Positions 47,069 to 55,189 of a stretch of DNA of 64,000 bases are shown here, piece after piece (within the stretch, counting starts at the first letter, position 1; every line of letters starts with the position of its first letter). The stretch covers positions 221,970 to 285,969 of the forward strand of contig NZ_KZ984548.1 in assembly GCF_003574445.1 (NCBI RefSeq). Reading direction: 5' to 3'. The notes below the pieces were generated by a model. It was not told where the DNA came from and did no database searches. It saw nothing but the letters and a program-made list of their open reading frames with translations. This DNA is from Streptomyces sp. YIM 130001. Lineage in GTDB: Bacteria > Actinomycetota > Actinomycetes > Streptomycetales > Streptomycetaceae. The position numbers were made by a program, and so were the translations under genes.

Positions 47069-48922
47069 ATGAGTAACGACGGGGGAACTCCCTACGGTCC
47101 CGAGGACCCGACCAGCTACGGCCTGCGCCCGCCGCACCCGCAGGGGCAGGGCGGGGCCCCCGGGGGCAACCCGTACGCGCAGGCGCAGGCGCAGTCCGGG
47201 CAGGGCCAGGACCCGTACGGCCAGGGGCATCCCGGCGCGAACGGCCCCGGACAGCCGGGCACTCCGGGGCAGGGGCAGGGCAGCCCGTACGCGTACGACC
47301 CGACCCAGGCGTACCCGTCGCAGAACCAGCCGCAGCAGCCCGGCACGCCTCCGCCGGCACCGCAGCCGCCGAACAACCCGCAGACGCCCGTCGTCCCCAC
47401 CCAGGTCTCCGCCCACGAGCCGCCGGACCCGGGCGCCGGGCGCCTGATCGCGAACCGGTACCGGCTGCTCTCCAAGCTCGGCCACGGTGGCATGGGCACG
47501 GTGTGGCGGGCCAAGGACGAGACGGTGGACCGCGAGGTCGCGGTGAAGGAGCCACGCGTTCCGGATCACCTGCCGGAGCGGGAGCGGGCCAACGCCTTCG
47601 AGCGGATGCGCCGTGAGGCCCGCGCCGCCGCCCGGCTCGACCACCCCGCCGTGGTCAACGTGCACGATGTCGCGGTCGAGGACGGGCAGCCGTGGATCGT
47701 CATGGAGTTCGTCAGGGGCCGTTCCCTCGGGGCAGCCCTGCAGGAGGGCACACTCGGCGCCCGTGAGGCGGCCAGGATCGGCCTCGAGGTGCTCAACGCG
47801 CTCGACGCCGCGCACCAGGCAGGCATCCTGCACCGCGATGTGAAGCCCGACAACGTCATGCTCGGTTCGCACGACCGCGTGGTCCTCACCGACTTCGGCA
47901 TCGCGCAGATCGAGGGCGAGACCAACCTGACGGACACCGGCGGATTCGTCGGCTCGCCCGAGTTCATCGCGCCCGAGCGGGTGCTCGGGCAGCGCCCCGG
48001 CCCGGCCTCCGACCTCTGGTCGCTGGGTGTGGTGCTGTACGCGTCGACCGAGGGCGTCTCGCCGTTCCGGCGCAACAACACCCCGGCCACCCTGCAGTCG
48101 GTGCTCAACGCGGCCCCGGCGGCGCCCGCTTCGGCGAAGGGCCCCCTCGCGGACGCGATCAATCGGCTCCTGGTCAAGGACCCCAACCAGCGTCCGAGTA
48201 CGCCTCAGGTGCGCCAGCTCCTCGAGCAGGCCGCGAAGCCGCCGCAGCCCGCACAGGTGGTGCGGGTGTCGGGCCCGGGTGGCGGCAAGGGCATCGGTCT
48301 CAGCCGCAAGGGCTGGATCGCGGCGGGCGCGGTGGTGGTCGCCGCGGTGCTCGCGACGGTGCTCGTGGTCGTCGATCCCTTCGCGGGGCCGCTGCCGGAC
48401 GACTGGAAGGAGCAGCCGGTCAAGCCGCTGGGAGCGACGCTCGCGGTGCCGAACGGGTACGGGGACACCGAGCCGGAGCCGGACGCGGAGGACGAGCACT
48501 GGATCCGCTACACGGACCCGAGCGGCGCCGTATACATCCGACTCGACCTCATGAAGAAGTCCGAGGACTCGCTCGATGAGATCGAGAGCTCGGCGGTGAG
48601 TCAGGCTCACGCGGAAAGCAGGTCCATCGAGGACGGTACGACCTCCGCGTGGACCGTGGCGGACAAGCCGGCCCCCGAGGTCGACGTCGACGACGACATC
48701 AAGTACGAGGAGAAGAAGGCGGCCGTCAGTACGATCACGTTCACCGACGACTCGGACACGGACGCGCCGCTGCCCCGCGAGGGCAAGATCTTCTACTACC
48801 GGACCGGGAAGGGCGACATGTACCGCCTCTCGGTCCTCTATCCCGGCAAGGGCGACTTCACCGAGCGCGGCCGTGAGGTGGCCAAGACGGCCATCGACAA
48901 CCTGAAGATCACGAAGCCCTGA
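47069..48922 (+). CDS. Transmembrane Ser/Thr protein kinase (cluster member 4)
   Basis: A 617-residue kinase with an unusual ~120-residue lead rich in Gly, Gln, Pro and Tyr before the kinase domain. Gly loop GHGGMG (138-143), Lys160, HRDVKPDN (HRD 255-257) and DFG 275-277 are intact. A membrane helix lies at about 412-432. The outer domain of ~180 residues begins with KPLGATLAVPNGYG and ends with NLKITKP. ATG at 47069. The disordered lead may be an interaction or phosphorylation region. Last of the four-gene cluster. Confidence 0.93.
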   Translation: MSNDGGTPYGPEDPTSYGLRPPHPQGQGGAPGGNPYAQAQAQSGQGQDPYGQGHPGANGPGQPGTPGQGQGSPYAYDPTQAYPSQNQPQQPGTPPPAPQPPNNPQTPVVPTQVSAHEPPDPGAGRLIANRYRLLSKLGHGGMGTVWRAKDETVDREVAVKEPRVPDHLPERERANAFERMRREARAAARLDHPAVVNVHDVAVEDGQPWIVMEFVRGRSLGAALQEGTLGAREAARIGLEVLNALDAAHQAGILHRDVKPDNVMLGSHDRVVLTDFGIAQIEGETNLTDTGGFVGSPEFIAPERVLGQRPGPASDLWSLGVVLYASTEGVSPFRRNNTPATLQSVLNAAPAAPASAKGPLADAINRLLVKDPNQRPSTPQVRQLLEQAAKPPQPAQVVRVSGPGGGKGIGLSRKGWIAAGAVVVAAVLATVLVVVDPFAGPLPDDWKEQPVKPLGATLAVPNGYGDTEPEPDAEDEHWIRYTDPSGAVYIRLDLMKKSEDSLDEIESSAVSQAHAESRSIEDGTTSAWTVADKPAPEVDVDDDIKYEEKKAAVSTITFTDDSDTDAPLPREGKIFYYRTGKGDMYRLSVLYPGKGDFTERGREVAKTAIDNLKITKP

Positions 48923-48965
48923 CGTCCGAGGGGCCGACGTCCGAGGGGCCGACGTCCGAGGGACC
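48921..48965. repeat. Three 15-bp tandem repeats
   Basis: GACGTCCGAGGGGCC twice exactly and a third copy with one change. The first copy shares bases with the stop codon of the kinase gene. Confidence 0.9.
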
Positions 48966-49090
48966 AAAGCGGCGCACGAGTCGGTCGATGGCACTTGGAA
49001 CGGTGGCGGACCCGCACTGTCCGCCGCCGGCCTCCGGCCGTCGTGGCGTGGAGCTTCCATTTTTCCCTTCCGACTAGTCCCGACCGTGAC

Positions 49091-49113
49091 AAGCCCCTGA
49101 TCAGGGGCTTTCT
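49091..49113 (+). terminator. Palindrome with T-rich tail (terminator)
   Basis: AAGCCCCTGATCAGGGGCTT is a perfect 20-bp palindrome followed by TCT. A second perfect palindrome, GCCAGCGATCGCTGGC, follows at 49114-49129. The first is a good terminator for the kinase cluster. Confidence 0.65.
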
Positions 49114-49203
49114 GCCAGCGATCGCTGGCGTGATGTGTGCACGCCGTGAAAGCTCGTTACCGCCGGGTACCCAAACGTGCGACAGGGCCGTAACCTCCAC
49201 GAC

Positions 49204-50829
49204 ATGACGGACTCGCAGGCCCCCTCCACCGCGGGCACCACCACCGGCACGAACCCCACCGCACCGGCACCGCAGGGTGTCCGTACGGCCTCCGACGTGG
49301 TCACGCCGGAGCTGGTCGCCCAGCTCACCAGCGATGTCGTCGGCTCCGGCCGCACCGCCAACCATTCGCCGCTGACCGGCGCGAAGCTGGCCGACCTGCC
49401 CGAGTCGACGCCCGAGGACGTGGCGACCGCCTTCGAGCGCGCCCGCGTGGCGCAGCGCCTGTGGGCCGCCGTGCCCGTACGCAAGCGCGCCGCGGTCCTG
49501 CTGCGTTTCCACGACCTGGTGCTCCAGCGGCAGGCCGAGGTGCTCGACCTCATCCAACTGGAGACGGGCAAGGCGCGGCTGCACGCCCATGAGGAGGTCC
49601 AGGCCGTCGTCGTCGCGGCCCGGCACTACGGCCGCAAGGCCCCGTCGTACCTGCGGGCCAAGCGCCACACCGGCGCGGTCCCGACCCTGACCAAGGTCAC
49701 CGAGCTGCGCCAACCGCGCGGCGTGGTCGGCCAGATCGCCCCGTGGAACTACCCGCTCGAGCTCTCCGTCGGCGACGCGCTGCCGGCCTTCGTGGCCGGC
49801 AACGCGGTCGTGATGAAGCCCGACACGGAGACCTGCCTGACCGCGCTGTGGGCTCGTGACCTGCTGATCGAGGCGGGCCTTCCGGCCGAGGCGTTCCAGG
49901 TCGTGCTCGGCGACGGGCCGGTCGTCGGGCCCGAGATCGTCCGGCACGCCGACTACGTGTCGTTCACCGGCTCGACGCGCACCGGCCGCGAGGTCGCACA
50001 GGGCGCCGCGGCGCGCCTCGTCGGAGTGTCCCTGGAGCTCGGCGGCAAGAACGCGATGCTCGTCCTCGAGGACGCCGACGTGGAGAAGGCGGCCGCCGGT
50101 GCGGTACGCGCCTGCTTCTCCTCCGCCGGCCAGCTCTGCATCTCGATCGAGCGGCTCTACGTCCACGAGTCGGTGGCGGACGCGTTCGTCAGCCGGTTCG
50201 CGGCGCGTACCAAGGCGATGCGGCTCGGCACCTCGCTCGCGTACGGCGCCGACATGGGCTCGCTCGTCGGCGAACGACAGCTGGAGACCGTCACGCGGCA
50301 CGTGGAGGAGGCCGTGGCCAAGGGCGCCGAGCTGGTTGCCGGCGGCGTCGCCCGGCCGGACATCGGCCCGTACTTCTACGAGCCGACCATCCTGGACGGC
50401 GTCGAGGCGCCGATGGCCGTGTGCAACGAGGAGACCTTCGGTCCGGTCGTCGCCATCTACCGCTTCAGCGACGAGGACGAGGCCGTCGACCTCGCCAACG
50501 CTACGGCGTACGGCCTGAATTCCTCGGTGTGGACCAAGGACGGCCGCCGCGGCCGCGAGGTCGCCGCCCGGCTGCGTACCGGCACCGTCAATGTCAACGA
50601 GGGGTACGCCCCCGCCTACGGCAGCGTCCAGTCGCCGATGGGCGGCATGAAGGAGTCCGGCCTCGGCCGGCGGCACGGCAGCGAGGGCATCCTCAAGTAC
50701 ACCGAGGCGCAGACCGTGGCACAGCAGCGGCTGATGCCGATGGCGCCGTCGTTCGGCATGGACGACGCCAAGTACGCCGCATTCATGAGCCGGAGCCTGC
50801 GCGCGATGAAGGCCTTCCGGCTGCGCTGA
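49204..50829 (+). CDS. Succinate-semialdehyde dehydrogenase-like aldehyde dehydrogenase
   Basis: A 541-residue NAD(P)-dependent aldehyde dehydrogenase. GQIAPWNYPLELSVGDALPA and FTGSTRTGREVA are cofactor blocks, LELGGKNAMLVL holds the general base Glu, and SAGQLCISIERLY holds the catalytic Cys312. ETFGPVVAIYRF follows. The pattern fits the succinate-semialdehyde dehydrogenase branch; substrate is inferred. ATG at 49204, 75 bp before the GMC oxidoreductase, so both may be one transcript. Confidence 0.9.
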   Translation: MTDSQAPSTAGTTTGTNPTAPAPQGVRTASDVVTPELVAQLTSDVVGSGRTANHSPLTGAKLADLPESTPEDVATAFERARVAQRLWAAVPVRKRAAVLLRFHDLVLQRQAEVLDLIQLETGKARLHAHEEVQAVVVAARHYGRKAPSYLRAKRHTGAVPTLTKVTELRQPRGVVGQIAPWNYPLELSVGDALPAFVAGNAVVMKPDTETCLTALWARDLLIEAGLPAEAFQVVLGDGPVVGPEIVRHADYVSFTGSTRTGREVAQGAAARLVGVSLELGGKNAMLVLEDADVEKAAAGAVRACFSSAGQLCISIERLYVHESVADAFVSRFAARTKAMRLGTSLAYGADMGSLVGERQLETVTRHVEEAVAKGAELVAGGVARPDIGPYFYEPTILDGVEAPMAVCNEETFGPVVAIYRFSDEDEAVDLANATAYGLNSSVWTKDGRRGREVAARLRTGTVNVNEGYAPAYGSVQSPMGGMKESGLGRRHGSEGILKYTEAQTVAQQRLMPMAPSFGMDDAKYAAFMSRSLRAMKAFRLR

Positions 50830-50904
50830 CCCCTCGCGGGGCGGCGCAGTCCGTGCACTGCTCCGCTCACTCCACGCTGACCTGCACGTTTTCCGGAGGT
50901 ATCG

Positions 50905-52821
50905 GTGTCACAGGATGAGTCTGCCCAAAATCGGGACGAGACCGGGCGCGATCTCGCTCCCGGGCCCGCGCCCGACGGCGGCCCCGAGAGCCACGTCGGC
51001 GGTGGCGGCGACAGCCACGGCGTCGATGACGGTTACGACTACGACGTGATCGTCATCGGGTCCGGATTCGGAGGTTCCGTCTCGGCGCTCCGGCTGACCG
51101 AGAAGGGCTACCGGGTCGGCGTGCTCGAGGCCGGACGCCGCTTCAGCCGGGAGTCGCTGCCCCGCAACTCGTGGGACCTGAAGAACTACCTGTGGGCACC
51201 CGCCCTCGGCCTCTTCGGTATCCAGCGCATCCACCTCCTCGGCAACGTCATGGTGCTCGCGGGCGCAGGCGTCGGCGGCGGCTCGCTCAACTACGCCAAC
51301 ACCCTCTACGTACCGCCCGAGCCGTTCTTCAACGACCCGCAGTGGAAGGACATCACCGACTGGCACGACGAGTTGGGTCCGTACTACGAGCAGGCCAAGC
51401 GCATGCTCGGCGTACGCCTCAACCCGACCGTGACGCCGTCCGACGTCCATCTGAAGTCGGCCGCGCAGGCCATGGGTGTGGGGGACAGTTTCCATCTGGC
51501 GCCGGTCGGCGTCTTCTTCGGCGACGGCCGGGACGCGACCGGAGACACAACGGCCGAGCCGGGCAAGGAAGTTGCCGACCCGTACTTCGGCGGCGCGGGC
51601 CCCGCCCGGCGCGCCTGCACCGAATGCGGCGAATGCATGACCGGCTGCCGGCACGGCGCGAAGAACACCCTCAACGAGAACTACCTGTACCTGGCCGAAA
51701 AGGCGGGCGCCGTCGTCCATCCGCTCACCTCGGTCGTCACCGTCACCGACGACTCCCGCGGCGGCTACGCGGTCGGGACGCTGCCGACCGACAAGAAGCG
51801 CAAGGGCCAGGGCCGTACGTTCCGCGCCAGGCGGGTGGTCCTCGCGGCCGGCACGTACGGGACGCAGACGCTGCTGCACCGGATGAAGGACGCGGGCCTG
51901 CTGCCGCACCTCTCCGAACGCCTCGGCGACCTGACCCGCACCAACTCCGAGGCCCTGGTGGGCGCGCAGACCACCGACCGGCGCTACCGCAAGCGCCACG
52001 GCACGGCCAAGGCCGACTTCACCAAGGGTGTCGCCATCACCTCGTCGGTGCACCCGGACGCCGACACCCACATCGAGCCGGTGCGCTACGGCAAGGGCTC
52101 GAACGCGATGGGCGGCCTGACGATCCTCCAAGTCCCGTTCAGCACGCACCGGGTGGCCGCCTGGCTGGCCAACTGTGCGCGGCATCCGCTGATGACGGCG
52201 CGTTCGCTCTCCAACCGCCGCTGGTCCGAGCGCACCATCATCGGCCTGGTCATGCAGTCCCTGGACAACTCCCTGACGACGCACCGCAAGCCCAAGGGCC
52301 TCGGCAAGGGACTGCTCACCGCCCGGCAGGGCCACGGCGCGCCGAACCCGAACCAGATCGAGGCCGCCACCCGCGCGGCGAGCCTGATCGCCGAGGAGAT
52401 CAACGGCTTCCCCGGCAGTAACGTCGGCGAGTTGATGGGCACCCCGCTCACCGCCCACTTCCTCGGCGGCTGCCCGATCGGCGACTCCGAGCGCACCGGC
52501 GTGATCGACGCGTACCACCGGCTGTACGGGCACCCCGGCATCTCGGTCGTGGACGGGGCGGCCGTGACCGCGAACCTCGGTGTGAACCCGTCCCTGACGA
52601 TCACCGCGCAGGCCGAGCGTGCGATGTCCCTGTGGCCGAACAAGGGCGACAAGGACCCGCGTCCCGAGCCGGGCACCGCGTACATCAGGGTCGACCCGGT
52701 CGCGCCGGGCGCCCCGGCCGTGCCGGCCGACGCCTTCGGCGCGCTGAAGCTGCCGTTCCTCGGGATGCCGACGCTGCCGCCGAAGAGGGACGCGAACGGC
52801 GTGGCCACGCCTGCGAATTGA
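50905..52821 (+). CDS. GMC-family FAD oxidoreductase (ChoD / cholesterol oxidase-like)
   Basis: A 638-residue flavoprotein. DVIVIGSGFGGSVSALRL binds FAD and AGAGVGGGSLNYANTLY is the second flavin block. CTECGECMTGCRHGAKN is a four-Cys motif seen in mycobacterial ChoD-type proteins. GGCPIGDSERTGVID and DGAAVTANLGVNPSLTITA close the fold. No signal peptide is seen. GTG follows CCGGAGGTATC. A sterol or other alcohol substrate is possible but not shown. Confidence 0.88.
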   Translation: MSQDESAQNRDETGRDLAPGPAPDGGPESHVGGGGDSHGVDDGYDYDVIVIGSGFGGSVSALRLTEKGYRVGVLEAGRRFSRESLPRNSWDLKNYLWAPALGLFGIQRIHLLGNVMVLAGAGVGGGSLNYANTLYVPPEPFFNDPQWKDITDWHDELGPYYEQAKRMLGVRLNPTVTPSDVHLKSAAQAMGVGDSFHLAPVGVFFGDGRDATGDTTAEPGKEVADPYFGGAGPARRACTECGECMTGCRHGAKNTLNENYLYLAEKAGAVVHPLTSVVTVTDDSRGGYAVGTLPTDKKRKGQGRTFRARRVVLAAGTYGTQTLLHRMKDAGLLPHLSERLGDLTRTNSEALVGAQTTDRRYRKRHGTAKADFTKGVAITSSVHPDADTHIEPVRYGKGSNAMGGLTILQVPFSTHRVAAWLANCARHPLMTARSLSNRRWSERTIIGLVMQSLDNSLTTHRKPKGLGKGLLTARQGHGAPNPNQIEAATRAASLIAEEINGFPGSNVGELMGTPLTAHFLGGCPIGDSERTGVIDAYHRLYGHPGISVVDGAAVTANLGVNPSLTITAQAERAMSLWPNKGDKDPRPEPGTAYIRVDPVAPGAPAVPADAFGALKLPFLGMPTLPPKRDANGVATPAN

Positions 52822-52862
52822 GTGCCTGACGGGCTGAGGCGCCGCGCGTTCGGCACCCGGCG

Positions 52863-52916
52863 GACGACGTACGAAGGGACCTGCACCCCCCTCCGAGCGC
52901 AGGTCCCTCCGTCGTC
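52863..52916. terminator. Bidirectional terminator
   Basis: GGGACCTGC (52876-52884) pairs with GCAGGTCCC (52899-52907), and outer GACGACG (52863-52869) with CGTCGTC (52910-52916). It lies between convergent genes. Confidence 0.75.
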
Positions 52917-52925
52917 ACCGCCCGC

Positions 52926-53909
52926 TCAGGCGGGCGGCTCGCCGGCGCCGCGACGGCGGACGGCGAAGACCACGCCGGCACCGGCGAGAACGGCGATGCC
53001 GCCGATCAGGCCGATGGTCGGCAGCATCGAACTCGACCCGGTCCGTGCCAGGTTGCCGGTCACCTCGGTGACGACCGGCTTGCTCGGCGTCTCGTCGGTG
53101 ACCGGAGCCCTGCCGCCTTCCTGCGGCTTCGTGCCCTCGGTGTCGGAACCCGCTGCAACGATCCGGAACTTGTACGCGACCTCGCCGAACCCGGCGCAGT
53201 CACCCGACTCGTCGAGGTAGACACTGGCGCCGAGTGAGAATCCGGAGCCGACCGGGGCACCTGCCCGGGCGTTCAGGCGCATCGGAATGTCGACGGTGTG
53301 GCCGGGCTTCAACTCGTCGGTCCAGCCCACGAATCCCACCGCGTAGTCGTCGGTGCCGACGGTCTCCCAGGTCCTGTCGTCCGGGTTGTACGCCTGGATC
53401 TCGACCTGCTTGCTCTTGAAGACGTCCTCGCCGTCCTTGTCCGCGGACGCGCCGGCCAGGAAGACGATGTCCTCGAGTACCGTCTGCGACTCGTTGCCGG
53501 CCGTCAGGCTGAACTTGTGCCAGCCACTGCCTGTCGCGATCTTGCCGGGCAGCCCCTTGATGTCGAGGTCGACCTTGGAGTCCGCGCACTCCCCGGGGTC
53601 GGTGGGCTCCTGGCTCGGCTCGCCGGACTCCGACTCGCTCGCGCCGGGCTCCGGGTCCGTGGAGTCCGTCACGCTCGGCTCGGCGGTCGCCGTGGCGGTC
53701 TCGGACCCGCCGGGCTCCTCGGGCGGTGTGCTGCTCCGGGTCTCGCTCGGCGTCGGGGACGCGGTCGTACCGGGGCTGCTGTCGGACACGGACGGCGTCG
53801 GCGTCGGGGAGGAGCCCTCCGTCGCGTACGCGCTCGGCGCGGCCAGGAGCGCGGCAGGGGCCATCACGGCCGTTGCGGCCGCGATGGCCGTCGCACGACG
53901 AAGTGTCAT
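52926..53909 (-). CDS. Surface protein with LAxTG sorting signal
   Basis: A 327-residue exported protein. A signal peptide (MTLRRATAIAAATAVMAPAA, cut after about residue 28) precedes a Ser/Thr/Pro/Glu-rich stalk of ~90 residues. A ~160-residue globular domain with two Cys follows. The end has LARTG at 287-291, a hydrophobic helix and the tail RRRG, the pattern of class E sortase substrates in Streptomyces. ATG at 53909 follows GAGGTC. Probably attached to peptidoglycan; binding partner unknown. Confidence 0.9.
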   Translation of the reverse strand: MTLRRATAIAAATAVMAPAALLAAPSAYATEGSSPTPTPSVSDSSPGTTASPTPSETRSSTPPEEPGGSETATATAEPSVTDSTDPEPGASESESGEPSQEPTDPGECADSKVDLDIKGLPGKIATGSGWHKFSLTAGNESQTVLEDIVFLAGASADKDGEDVFKSKQVEIQAYNPDDRTWETVGTDDYAVGFVGWTDELKPGHTVDIPMRLNARAGAPVGSGFSLGASVYLDESGDCAGFGEVAYKFRIVAAGSDTEGTKPQEGGRAPVTDETPSKPVVTEVTGNLARTGSSSMLPTIGLIGGIAVLAGAGVVFAVRRRGAGEPPA

Positions 53910-54511
53910 GAAGACCTCGGAGTGTCCGGCGTGCCGCGCGAACCGCGCGACACGGGTGGAGGCCTCCGCGGCGGGGCGCGGGTACGGCCGTTGATTCGCA
54001 TGCATGACCCGCGAAACCTGTGAATGGTTGTCCGCGAACCGACACTTTCCTCATGTGGCCTGAATCACGCGACCGTTGGATCCCGGAGCGGAGGCTCTAC
54101 GGTCCCGGTCACGCGGACGTCCGGCGATCGCGCCGGTCAAGTGGCCGCGAGGGCCGCGAAGTCGAGTCGACCCCGTGGAAGCGGGGCTCTCGGGCCGTAC
54201 GGGAAGGGGACGAGACGCGAAACGGCCGGTCCCGGGCGTCCCCGGAACCGGCCGTTGTGTCGTGACCGGACTGCTGTCCCCTGCCGCCCGGTCACACCCT
54301 GGAGCGAGGTCCCACGACGTGCGGCGCGAGCCGTACGTCTCATCGCTCCAGCGGAGCCACGCGTGGTTCGTGCGGGCCCGCGCCTGGCTGGCACGGACAT
54401 CGGGACCAACGAAGACCGCCGCGAACCGGTCACGCGCCGTACGGGTGAGAGCGCACCCGAACTCAGGTCCGGGCACCGTCGTGCTCCGTACCGGGCAGCG
54501 GAAGCGGTGCC
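53910..54511. other. 600-bp region without a convincing gene
   Basis: Several open frames exist on both strands but none has a ribosome site, conserved motif or Streptomyces-like codon bias. The region holds a terminator-like hairpin at 54221-54256 and an exact inverted pair CTGGAGCGA (54299-54307) and TCGCTCCAG (54343-54351). It may contain a non-coding RNA or a very long 3' region of the chorismate mutase gene. Confidence 0.5.
54221..54256. terminator. Strong hairpin in the intergenic region
   Basis: AACGGCCGGT at 54221-54230 pairs with ACCGGCCGTT at 54247-54256, with an inner CCGGG/CCCGG stem. Probably the terminator of the chorismate mutase transcript, 256 nt after its stop. Confidence 0.6.
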
Positions 54512-54832
54512 TCACACGCGGCCGCGGCACAGCTCGAGGAGGGTCATCGCGAGCGAGGTGCCGGGCTTGCCGAGTGCGTCGCTGTAGTGGCTGAGAACGT
54601 CCATCTCGCGGGAGAGGTTCACCCGGCGGCCGCCCGAGCGGATCCTGGACTCCTGGATCACCGACGAGACGGCCATCCGTTCCTGGATGAGGCCGATGAT
54701 CCGGTCGTCGAGCGCGTCGATGCGCTCGCGCGCGCCCGTGATCAGGGAGGCGGCGTCCTGCGTACGCGCACCGGTGACGTCCTCGGCGGTCGAGCCGTCG
54801 TCGGTCGAGGCGGTGGCGGTGGTGGCGGTCAT
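54512..54832 (-). CDS. Chorismate mutase, AroQ type
   Basis: A 106-residue all-helical chorismate mutase that turns chorismate into prephenate, the branch to Phe and Tyr. After a ~30-residue flexible lead, ARERIDALDDRIIGLIQER forms helix 1 with the active-site Arg, and SVIQESRIRSGGRRVNLSRE follows. Length and lack of a signal peptide mark a cytoplasmic enzyme. ATG at 54832 follows AAGGAG. The mRNA leader holds a Phe/Tyr-codon peptide and a terminator-like hairpin, so expression may answer to Phe or Tyr supply. Confidence 0.93.
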   Translation of the reverse strand: MTATTATASTDDGSTAEDVTGARTQDAASLITGARERIDALDDRIIGLIQERMAVSSVIQESRIRSGGRRVNLSREMDVLSHYSDALGKPGTSLAMTLLELCRGRV

Positions 54833-54887
54833 GTCGGGGCTCCTTGGTGAAGGGATGCCCCGGAGCGACCGGACCCGGGTGACACGA

Positions 54888-54922
54888 CAGGCGCCCCGGG
54901 CCTTGTCGGCCCGGGGCGCCTG
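54888..54922 (-). terminator. Attenuator-type hairpin before chorismate mutase
   Basis: A perfect 15-bp stem: CAGGCGCCCCGGGCC and GGCCCGGGGCGCCTG around a five-base loop (GACAA on the transcript). It starts 20 nt after the leader peptide stop and ends 56 nt before the chorismate mutase ATG. No T-run follows. Confidence 0.7.
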
Positions 54923-54941
54923 GAAGTCGCTTGTCAGGTGA

Positions 54942-55013
54942 TCAAGCAGCTCGACCATGGCAGCCGGCGGGCCGGGTGCCATAGGTAAAGAGGAAGCCGA
55001 GGTGCGTGTTCAC
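54942..55013 (-). CDS. Candidate Phe/Tyr leader peptide
   Basis: A 23-codon frame starting GTG at 55013 reads VNTHLGFLFTYGTRPAGCHG-RAA and stops at 54942. Three of codons 7-11 are Phe, Phe, Tyr. The predicted -10 box ends seven bases before the GTG, so the mRNA would be leaderless. An exact 6-bp hairpin (ATGGCA at 54982-54977 with TGCCAT at 54962-54957) begins in the Tyr codon, and the strong attenuator hairpin follows. This is the layout of a ribosome-mediated attenuator before a Phe/Tyr pathway gene. Confidence 0.6.
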   Translation of the reverse strand: MNTHLGFLFTYGTRPAGCHGRAA

Positions 55014-55019
55014 CTGGTC

Positions 55020-55050
55020 AGTATGTCCCCAGGCGCGCGTGCCCGGTCAA
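55020..55050 (-). promoter_or_regulatory. Promoter of the chorismate mutase transcript
   Basis: On the minus strand TTGACC (55050-55045) and CATACT (55025-55020) are 19 bp apart. Predicted start coincides with the leader GTG at 55013. Confidence 0.6.
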
Positions 55051-55189
55051 CCTGGCCCTGGTGGGTTCCCGGATGGTGAGACGTACGGCAGCGGTCCCGC
55101 GCACTCCGTCGGCGACTGCCGGACTCTCCGACACCGTTAGAATCGACCGGTAGAGACCCCCCTCACCCACCGCCGGAAGGCCGCCCGCA

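Noticed and set aside
49091..49129. Phage or plasmid attachment site
   Set aside because: No tRNA, integrase or second copy is visible; terminator is the simpler reading.
54024..54594. Several open frames on both strands before chorismate mutase
   Set aside because: No start signals, low-complexity Arg/Ser/Pro composition and mutual overlap.
54842..54964. Chorismate mutase starting upstream at an in-frame ATG
   Set aside because: No ribosome site there, no similarity to the family, and it would run through the attenuator-type stem. AAGGAG clearly marks 54832.
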